In this document: in pieces, positions 31,322 to 37,767 of the stretch
How the letters are laid out: each line of letters opens with the position of its first letter
Position numbering within the stretch: position 1 is the first letter of the stretch
Assembly: GCA_937876865.1 (NCBI GenBank)
Contig: CALEFF010000086.1
Coordinates: 1 to 37,767, forward strand
Origin: an uncultured Bacteroidales bacterium
GTDB lineage: Bacteria; Bacteroidota; Bacteroidia; Bacteroidales; P3
Length of the DNA stretch: 37,767 nucleotides
Direction: 5' to 3'
Notes under the pieces: model-generated
The model's input: only the letters and a program-made list of their open reading frames with translations
The model's database searches: none
Told to the model about the DNA's origin: nothing
Program-made: the position numbers and the translations under genes

Positions 31322-34228
31322 ATGAAACATTCAATTTTCACATTGCTTATTTGCATATTCATTTCTTTTAGTTGTTTTTCTCAAAACATAAACAAAGAAA
31401 GCAAAACAAGAGATAAGGAAATAGACAAACTACTTTCCAAAATGACTATCAAAGAAATGGTTGGACAACTCATTATGATAGGAGCTGACACTGAGGTAAA
31501 CAAAAAATATTGCGAAAAAATCCTAAAAGACATTGATTCAAATAAAGTTGGAGGAGTATGTTTTTTCAAAGGCAAAAGCGATAATCTTCCAAAACTTATA
31601 AACAAATACAATTCTGTTTGTAAGATTCCTCTTCTTGTCTCAATAGATGGAGAATGGAGTCTTTCAATGCGATTTACCGACCTTGATCCTTTTCCAAGAG
31701 CAATGGCAATGGGAGCCTTAGATTCAAACGATTACAACTTAGTTTATAAGAAAGCAGATATTATTGGAAGACAATGCCATACTCTTGGCATACATATTAA
31801 CTTTGCTCCTGCGATTGACATAAATCTTAACCCTGCAAATCCTGTTATAAACACACGTTCTTTCGGTCAAAACAAGTGGAAAGTTTCTCTTCTTTCAGAA
31901 CAATACATCAAAGGCTTGCAAGACAATGGCGTAATGGCAGTTATAAAACATTTTCCAGGACATGGCGACACCGATTTAGACTCTCACCTAAGTCTTCCTA
32001 CAATATCTCACAGCAAAGACTTCATTGACACAGTGGATTTAATACCTTTCAAATACAATATTGAAAAAGGAGTTTGGGGAGCAATGATTGCACACCTAAA
32101 TGTTCCTGCTTTAAATAAAAATTACACCTATCCCGCATCAATAAATCCCGATATAATTCAAGGATACTTAGTAGATGAATTAGGTTTTGAGGGACTTATT
32201 TTCACCGATGCAATGAATATGAAAGGTCTTACAAACGATTATCCTGACGGACAAGCACAAGTCTTAGCCTTAAAAGCAGGAGTTGATATTCTTCTTATGC
32301 CTAACAACACAGACTCTACAATGAATGCAATCCTTTCTGCAATAGAAAACGGAGAATTAAGCAAAGACCTTATCAAAGAAAAATGCAGAAAAGTTCTTAA
32401 TTGGAAATACAAACTCGGAGTAATGAATCCGAAACACGAACCAAAGCCTTTGAGCAAAAAACAAAAAGAAGAAATAGGCAAACACTGCGAAGTTATTGCA
32501 CCAAAGATTCTTACTCTATTGGAAAACAAAGACAACATTATCCCTATCAACAAAAAAGACACAAATCAAATCATATTCGTAAATTTAGACAACAAAGACT
32601 ATTCCTATTTCTTAAAACAAGCAAAAAAATACAAAGAAATAATTTCCTATTCCTTTGAAAAAAAATCTCTAAACGAAGACTTAGAAAATCTTTTAAACGT
32701 TTTAGATTCCTCAAAGATAGTAATCGTTGCAGCAAGCGGAGGAGTTAATTCAAAGAAAACAGACAACTACGGAATATCCCAAGAAAGCCTTGAATTGCTT
32801 TCCTCTATTCAAGAAACAAAAGCAAAAAATATTCTTTTACTCTTTGCAAATCCTTACTCACTTGAAAGTTTAGACACAATATGTGATTACAATGCTCTAA
32901 TAGTTGCTTATCAAAATACCTCACAACTACAAACAGCAGCAGCAAATAGCATTTTTACTTCTCATAAATTCACTGCTTCTTTACCTGTTGATGCATCTCA
33001 AACCTACAAAGCAAGCCCTGACTTTGCAATAGAATTACCAAAACAAGCTCCTTCAAAGTTTAGCAAAATAGACTCTTTAATAAACTATGGAATCTCGCAA
33101 GAAGCCTACCCCGGAGCACAAGTCTTAATTGCTCAAAACGGCGAAATCCTTTACAAAAAGAATGCAGGCTATCAAACTTACGACAACAAAACTGCAATAA
33201 ACGATAGCAGTATTTACGATTTAGCCTCATTGACAAAAGTAATGGCAACAACCCTTGCACTAATGAAACTATACGATGAAGGAAAATTCTCACTTGACGA
33301 TAGATTATCAAACTATCTCCCTTACTTAAAAAGAACTAACAAAAGAAAAATCACAATAAAAGAAGCCTTATCTCATTGTGGAAGATTGAAAGCATACCTT
33401 CCTATTTGGGTTCATTCATTAGAAAAAGCAAAAGAAGATTCCACTCTTTTTGCTCAACAAAACAATGAAGAAAATGAATACTTGCAATTAACCGATTCAC
33501 TTTATATCAACAAAAAATATAAACAAGACATATTAAAACAAATAGTTGATTCACCTCTTAATCCAAAACACAAATATGTTTATAGCGATTTAGGATTTAT
33601 TCTACTTGGAGAACTTGTTGAGGTCTTATCTGGCAAAACACTTGACAAATATCTTGAAGACAATTTCTACAAACCAATGAACCTTTCACACACTTGTTTT
33701 AGGCCAAAAGAGAAAGAACGCATTGAAAACATAGTTCCAACAATAGAAGCCGTAGATTTTAGAAATTCTTTAATAAAAGGCAATGTACATGACGAAACCT
33801 CAGCTCTTCTTGGTGGCGTTGCAGGACACGCAGGCTTGTTTTCCACAGCAGAAGACTTGTTTGCAATCTGTCAAATGATACTAAACAAAGGAGAATACAA
33901 CGGAAAAAGATACATAAACGCTAAAACCATTGATTTATTTTCTCAAACCCACTTTGCAGAGCATAACAATCGCCGAGCATTAGGCTGGGACAAACCTCTT
34001 TTGAAAGGAAAATCATCTCACACCTCAAAATACGCAAGCAAAAATAGCATTGGACACAGCGGATTCACAGGAACATATCTTTGGATTGACCCAGAAAATC
34101 AAACAATCCTTATTTTCCTTTCCAACAGAGTTTACCCCGATGCAAAAACTAATAAATTAGCTCAGCTAAACATAAGAACCGATATTCACGATTTAATTTA
34201 CGAAATACTAAAAGATGAATCTAAATAA
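31322..34228 (+). CDS. GH3 beta-N-acetylhexosaminidase fused to a serine beta-lactamase-like domain
   Basis: A 968-residue exported protein (signal peptide through about residue 21). Residues 35-370 are a GH3 domain of the NagZ kind: KHFPGHGDTD (209-218) with the general-acid His loop and nucleophile Asp296 in FTDAMNMKG. Residues about 390-590 form the second GH3 domain. From about 600 to 968 there is a class C beta-lactamase/PBP-like serine hydrolase: SLTK (Ser636, Lys639), YSD (754-756) and HSG (912-914). The start is ATG 31322; the in-frame TTG at 31313 lies too close to the promoter. Such fusions are known in Bacteroidota and should work on peptidoglycan fragments in the periplasm: one domain frees GlcNAc, the other acts on an ester, amide or D-Ala bond. 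Substrate of the second domain is inferred only. Confidence 0.92.
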   Translation: MKHSIFTLLICIFISFSCFSQNINKESKTRDKEIDKLLSKMTIKEMVGQLIMIGADTEVNKKYCEKILKDIDSNKVGGVCFFKGKSDNLPKLINKYNSVCKIPLLVSIDGEWSLSMRFTDLDPFPRAMAMGALDSNDYNLVYKKADIIGRQCHTLGIHINFAPAIDINLNPANPVINTRSFGQNKWKVSLLSEQYIKGLQDNGVMAVIKHFPGHGDTDLDSHLSLPTISHSKDFIDTVDLIPFKYNIEKGVWGAMIAHLNVPALNKNYTYPASINPDIIQGYLVDELGFEGLIFTDAMNMKGLTNDYPDGQAQVLALKAGVDILLMPNNTDSTMNAILSAIENGELSKDLIKEKCRKVLNWKYKLGVMNPKHEPKPLSKKQKEEIGKHCEVIAPKILTLLENKDNIIPINKKDTNQIIFVNLDNKDYSYFLKQAKKYKEIISYSFEKKSLNEDLENLLNVLDSSKIVIVAASGGVNSKKTDNYGISQESLELLSSIQETKAKNILLLFANPYSLESLDTICDYNALIVAYQNTSQLQTAAANSIFTSHKFTASLPVDASQTYKASPDFAIELPKQAPSKFSKIDSLINYGISQEAYPGAQVLIAQNGEILYKKNAGYQTYDNKTAINDSSIYDLASLTKVMATTLALMKLYDEGKFSLDDRLSNYLPYLKRTNKRKITIKEALSHCGRLKAYLPIWVHSLEKAKEDSTLFAQQNNEENEYLQLTDSLYINKKYKQDILKQIVDSPLNPKHKYVYSDLGFILLGELVEVLSGKTLDKYLEDNFYKPMNLSHTCFRPKEKERIENIVPTIEAVDFRNSLIKGNVHDETSALLGGVAGHAGLFSTAEDLFAICQMILNKGEYNGKRYINAKTIDLFSQTHFAEHNNRRALGWDKPLLKGKSSHTSKYASKNSIGHSGFTGTYLWIDPENQTILIFLSNRVYPDAKTNKLAQLNIRTDIHDLIYEILKDESK

Positions 34229-34949
34229 ATTAGCCTCTCAATTTCACACAGCAGACTTTATAAAAGACGACCCTGTTCAATTTCCACATCTTTATAAAGA
34301 AAAAACAGACATAGAAATCTCTGCTTTCATAAGCAGTTGGATAGCTTACGGCTCGCGAGTGCAAATAATAAAAACCTTAAACAAAATTCATCAAGAATTT
34401 CTTGAAAGTCCAACAAATTATATAAAAGAAAAAAAATACCAACACTACCAAAACCAAGAGCAATGTCTTTATCGTTTCTATCAAGAAAAAGACTATTTTC
34501 AACTATGCGAAACCTTGCACAAAATACTCTTTGAAGAAAACTTCTCTTGCTTAGAAGATAAAATTCAATCCTTAGTTTGCCAAAAACCAACAGCAATAGA
34601 AGTATTAGAGGCAATAACAAAAATCTTTCCAAATCAAAAAGGCATTCCTCAAAACACTAAATCTGCTTGCAAAAGGCTTTGTCTTTTTCTTCGTTGGATG
34701 ATAAGAAAAAACAGCGAAGTGGACTTTGGCATTTGGAATATTTTACAAGAAAATGACCTTATCATTCCTTTGGACACTCATGTGTTTAGAATTTCAAAAC
34801 AACTCTCTCTAACAAATCGTAAACAAGCCGATATGCTCTCTGCAATTCAAATAACAGAAAAGCTAAAAATCACTTTTCCAGACGATCCTTTGCTTGGTGA
34901 TTACGCTCTCTTTGGTTATGGCGTAAAACATCAAGAAAAAACAAAATAA
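34215..34949 (+). CDS. TIGR02757 family protein (DUF2400)
   Basis: The 244-residue product matches the conserved TIGR02757 proteins of Bacteroidota and others: EISAFISSWIAYGSRVQI near residue 35, LFLRWMIRKNSEVDFGIW and PLDTHVFRISKQLSLT in the last third. The all-helical fold and the D-x-H-x-x-R pattern recall helix-hairpin-helix DNA glycosylases, but no function is proven. It overlaps the GH3 fusion by 14 bases and is followed by a strong bidirectional terminator. Confidence 0.87.
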   Translation: MNLNKLASQFHTADFIKDDPVQFPHLYKEKTDIEISAFISSWIAYGSRVQIIKTLNKIHQEFLESPTNYIKEKKYQHYQNQEQCLYRFYQEKDYFQLCETLHKILFEENFSCLEDKIQSLVCQKPTAIEVLEAITKIFPNQKGIPQNTKSACKRLCLFLRWMIRKNSEVDFGIWNILQENDLIIPLDTHVFRISKQLSLTNRKQADMLSAIQITEKLKITFPDDPLLGDYALFGYGVKHQEKTK

Positions 34950-34963
34950 TTCAAAGAAAAAAT

Positions 34964-35007
34964 AAAAAAAAGCAAAGAAAAATTTTATTTTTTCTTTGCT
35001 TTTTTTT
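34964..35007. terminator. bidirectional terminator between the TIGR02757 gene and cassette B
   Basis: A 19-bp perfect stem (34964-34982 with its complement at 34989-35007, core GCAAAGAAAAA), a short T-rich loop, and A/T tracts on both sides sit between convergent genes. Confidence 0.92.
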
Positions 35008-35013
35008 GAAGGA

Positions 35014-36147
35014 TTATTGCACTATCATTTTCTTTGTCGTAGTGCCTTTTTGCGTAACTATGTTTACTAAATATGTGCCTTTGTTATAGTTTTGCACTCC
35101 TATGTAATATTCATAGTCATTTACATTTATTTCTTCTATTTTTTTGCCTTGCACATCAAAGACTTCTAATCTTTCTATTTTATATCTGCTTAATACTTTT
35201 GCGTATGTGATTGCAGGATTTGGAAGTATGTTACAATGTTCTGATAATTCTTCTGCACTTAAACTATTTTCTGTTTTTGGTATAATGATGATTGGGAAAA
35301 ATCCTATTTGCTTTTTGTAATAGAATTGATAGTATTGATCTTGGTCAAAACTTACCCAATTTGTAGAATCATACATTAAATATAATGGTGGCAAATATTC
35401 ATAACAACCTAAATCCTCATATCTGCAATCTTGATACCATTCTAATTTTGGATCTCCTCCTTTGAAAGTTATTGTATGATCAAAAAGATAAGGTTTATTG
35501 TCTGCAATTTCATGTTCATAGTGTGTATGATTTTTGTCAAACGCCAAAGAAAAGGCTTGAATCTGATGTTGATTAGCAAAATAATGATAATCAAACGTAG
35601 TCGGTGTTTGATCGTATTGACCATATCCATCAAAATGTAAAACAGGTGAAGCATCTATCATAACGCCGTTATTATCATACAAAAAGAAATAAGGAACTTG
35701 TGCCATAGGAGGCCTATGTCCTTTAATTTTTGCTACTACTCCTATCACTCTTGCAGCAGTATCTAAATCGGAAAGATAATATGGTTGTGCAAAACTTCTA
35801 ATTCCCGGCATTGTTTTAAAACCTACTATATCATGATAACTAAATGTTGATAGATAATCTTGATCTATACTTGAAATCGCACTATCTGACGCATAACAAA
35901 GGCGACGTAACCTATAAAAAGTAGTATAATCTGGTTGAAACCAACCACTCCCCTCATTTCCTCCTGCTGCAATCCAAGCATTATACTCCGCTAAATTATT
36001 GTATGCCAATGATCCATAAACAGGATCCCACAACATTGGACATTCAAATATTGTTTGTGGAAAATAAATTATTGTATCATATTCTTGTTCTTGTGCATAA
36101 CTAAAACTTGTTATCGCTAATAAAATTATTATTGCTATCTTTTTCAT
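35014..36147 (-). CDS. T9SS-sorted secreted protein (cassette B, second gene)
   Basis: A 377-residue product with a signal peptide (MKKIAIIILLAITSFSYAQ). The last 73 residues (from about 305) form a T9SS sorting domain: NILPNPAITYAKV, ERLEVFDVQGKKIEE, YNKGTYLVNIVTQKG, KKMIVQ. The middle part is rich in Tyr, Asp and Pro (PQTIFECPMLWDPVYG) and was not recognised. The gene lies 19 bases after its partner at 36167-37767, the same arrangement as in cassette A. The sorting domain and position match the 381-residue protein at 5415-6560; the middle regions have diverged strongly. Confidence 0.85.
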   Translation of the reverse strand: MKKIAIIILLAITSFSYAQEQEYDTIIYFPQTIFECPMLWDPVYGSLAYNNLAEYNAWIAAGGNEGSGWFQPDYTTFYRLRRLCYASDSAISSIDQDYLSTFSYHDIVGFKTMPGIRSFAQPYYLSDLDTAARVIGVVAKIKGHRPPMAQVPYFFLYDNNGVMIDASPVLHFDGYGQYDQTPTTFDYHYFANQHQIQAFSLAFDKNHTHYEHEIADNKPYLFDHTITFKGGDPKLEWYQDCRYEDLGCYEYLPPLYLMYDSTNWVSFDQDQYYQFYYKKQIGFFPIIIIPKTENSLSAEELSEHCNILPNPAITYAKVLSRYKIERLEVFDVQGKKIEEINVNDYEYYIGVQNYNKGTYLVNIVTQKGTTTKKMIVQ

Positions 36148-36166
36148 ACTACTTATATTTTTAAAT

Positions 36167-37767
36167 TTACTTAGGTTGTTTATAAATTATATCTGTATTT
36201 ATATTCTCACAAGGTTTGATTATATTATATTGATTTATTTGTTGAGTTCTAAAATTTCTCACGTTTTGATATGCAGGTGGAGTTAAAACTCTTTGAACTA
36301 GCTGATCCATATAAATAAATTCACAACGTTCCATTAATGGATTTTCATCTATAATTGGCAACAACTCTGAATATACCTTATCTTTCCTTATATCATAACA
36401 ATTCCCGTAAGAATTAAACTCATTACATTGCTTTTCTAATAATATTTTTCTTGAAGGTATGTTTCCATATATACCTAAATAAATACCATCATATAACTCT
36501 AAGGAAGAAAGATTATCATAATGTTTTGTATGCACATAACTTTCGTATGGCATCATTGTATTTTCATTCATACTTAAATGCCATACTTCATCAATGCCTT
36601 CATATATATTTGACCTTTTAAGGACTGCTAACATATTAAACCTTTTTATATACTCCAAATCCCAAACATGATGTTTTATAGAGTCTCCTGACCAAGCAAA
36701 AGTATGAGATAATAGTGGGGTTATAGTATTTGTGTCTATCCTTAATTTATATAGTATGTTACAATTCTCACCTGCATTCCCCATATAACATAATGCTATA
36801 TCATTTCCACCAACATAAACTGTTTCTAACTCGCCTCTAATTGTAGAATCTGAGAAAGAGTGTCTTTGTCCTATCAATCTTTTTGCCCATCTGTTTTCTA
36901 AATTATTTTTATCAAACCAATAAACATTAAAATTATTCTTGGCAGGACAATATCCTGTATCAAAATATGTAGTAACTACACTTATAAAATCATTTGTAAG
37001 ACAAATGTCTCTAATTCTTCCTTGAAAATTTTCAAAAGGCAAATGCCACAAATCATATTTATGCTCTACGCTATCTGATGTTCTCTTTATGTGCAATGTC
37101 GCTAAACATTCTCTATGTTTTAGTGTATCAGTTCTCCAACCCATACCTAATTCATCGTAAGTACTATTTATTTGCACTTCATTTTCTCCTGTTATCTGAG
37201 GTTCTATTATATTAGAATTTGGTGGCAAAGGTATGGTTGGCCCTGATATAATAGGGCCTTCAATGTCAAAATCAGGCTCTTCCTGGTAATAAACCTCTCC
37301 ATAGAATTGTCGTCCTGTTGATGCTACTACTGTTTCGCCGTCATCTTTGTTATAAGCTTCTACTCTAATAAAATTATATGTAGAACGAACTTCCGCATAC
37401 ACACATTCTTGATGAGAAGTATTAAATAAACTTTCTATATTTACATACCCTATTATTCCATTTGTAGTATCCAGAGCCACTTTTTTGTTTCCTACAAAAT
37501 ATAATGTATCATTCAATATTGTAAAATCGTTAATTATATATTCAACTGGTAAAGACACTGTCTTTATAATCATATTACTATTTTCCAACAATCCAAAAAT
37601 GGTTTGTTTACTATTATTATTTACAATATGATTCATTACAACGGAGAACTTATCTTTCCATCTCACAATTTTGGAACTATGATCTGTTAGAAGATTTGAT
37701 GAAAATGGAATGTGATATTCACTAACTTCTTTTACCGAATTACTCGGTGTGAGAATTTGGGCGTTGG
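36167..37767 (-). CDS. secreted protein of unknown function, 5'-truncated (cassette B, first gene)
   Basis: The frame stays open to the window edge. The residues next to the edge read NAQILTPSNSVKEVSEYH, which fits the end of a signal peptide and start of the mature protein, so only about 20-25 residues are missing. A GTG at 37666 is internal and is not the start. The protein is homologous to the first gene of cassette A: YIINDFTILNDTLYFVGNKK, GIIGYVN, and VWDLEYIKRFNMLAVLKRS against VLEMEYSTVIDKLLLLNDS. Blade-like repeats suggest a beta propeller. No sorting domain is seen at its end (DIIYKQPK). Confidence 0.85.
   Translation of the reverse strand, partial: NAQILTPSNSVKEVSEYHIPFSSNLLTDHSSKIVRWKDKFSVVMNHIVNNNSKQTIFGLLENSNMIIKTVSLPVEYIINDFTILNDTLYFVGNKKVALDTTNGIIGYVNIESLFNTSHQECVYAEVRSTYNFIRVEAYNKDDGETVVASTGRQFYGEVYYQEEPDFDIEGPIISGPTIPLPPNSNIIEPQITGENEVQINSTYDELGMGWRTDTLKHRECLATLHIKRTSDSVEHKYDLWHLPFENFQGRIRDICLTNDFISVVTTYFDTGYCPAKNNFNVYWFDKNNLENRWAKRLIGQRHSFSDSTIRGELETVYVGGNDIALCYMGNAGENCNILYKLRIDTNTITPLLSHTFAWSGDSIKHHVWDLEYIKRFNMLAVLKRSNIYEGIDEVWHLSMNENTMMPYESYVHTKHYDNLSSLELYDGIYLGIYGNIPSRKILLEKQCNEFNSYGNCYDIRKDKVYSELLPIIDENPLMERCEFIYMDQLVQRVLTPPAYQNVRNFRTQQINQYNIIKPCENINTDIIYKQPK

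Noticed and set aside
37666..37668. GTG as start of the cassette B first gene
   Set aside because: The frame continues without a stop to the window edge and the extra residues align with the mature start of its paralogue.

Overview
The window is AT-rich bacterial DNA that reads as a member of the Bacteroidota, most probably Bacteroidales. The reasons are the fused LpxC-FabZ enzyme followed by LpxA, the block of ribosomal protein L33, the small DUF4295 protein, FtsY and RimO, two OmpA-family proteins with TPR and PD40 repeats (one paired with a PorP/SprF protein), two secreted proteins with a type IX secretion (T9SS) sorting domain, a GH3/beta-lactamase fusion, and many promoters of the Bacteroidota TAnnTTTG type. 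The genus cannot be told from this sequence.

Layout. 1-752: 3' part of a gene made of near-identical 42-residue WD40 repeats. 753-3751: intergenic repeats, then phoH and a PorE-like OmpA protein on the minus strand. 3752-6600: a promoter region with palindromic repeats and a T16 tract, then two secreted-protein genes (cassette A) and a terminator. 6601-13602: an orphan M6-protease N-terminal domain, then a co-directional run parE, calcium-loop secreted protein, SDR, RecQ-phosphoribosyltransferase and DprA-like protein, closed by a bidirectional terminator. 13621-15794: lpxA and lpxC/fabZ on the minus strand. 16015-19945: small secreted protein, rpmG, DUF4295, ftsY, outer-membrane barrel protein, rimO. 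20054-21025: complete secreted seven-repeat WD40 protein on the minus strand, then about 0.5 kb of noncoding DNA with repeats. 21623-31232: a tight seven-gene minus-strand operon (aminopeptidase, pdxA, ligA, mtaB, lipoprotein, PorP/SprF, OmpA). 31322-34949: GH3/beta-lactamase fusion and a TIGR02757-type protein. 35014-37767: a second two-gene secreted-protein cassette (B), same order as cassette A, running off the window edge.

Most notable. The RecQ-PRTase and DprA-like genes form a 3,179-bp insert bounded by a perfect 26-bp direct repeat (10350-10375 and 13555-13580). The repeat spans the SDR stop codon and the left arm of what would be the SDR terminator, so the pair looks like a module inserted inside that terminator, where upstream transcription can read into it. 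This is the best candidate for an undescribed, possibly defensive, mobile system. Other leads are the two inverted WD40 arrays with variable positions on a constant scaffold, the paralogous cassettes A and B, and three noncoding arrays with a 21-22-bp period, two of them built of palindromic units.

No tRNA, rRNA, CRISPR array, transposase or integrase was seen. Similarity statements are by eye; no database search was run.
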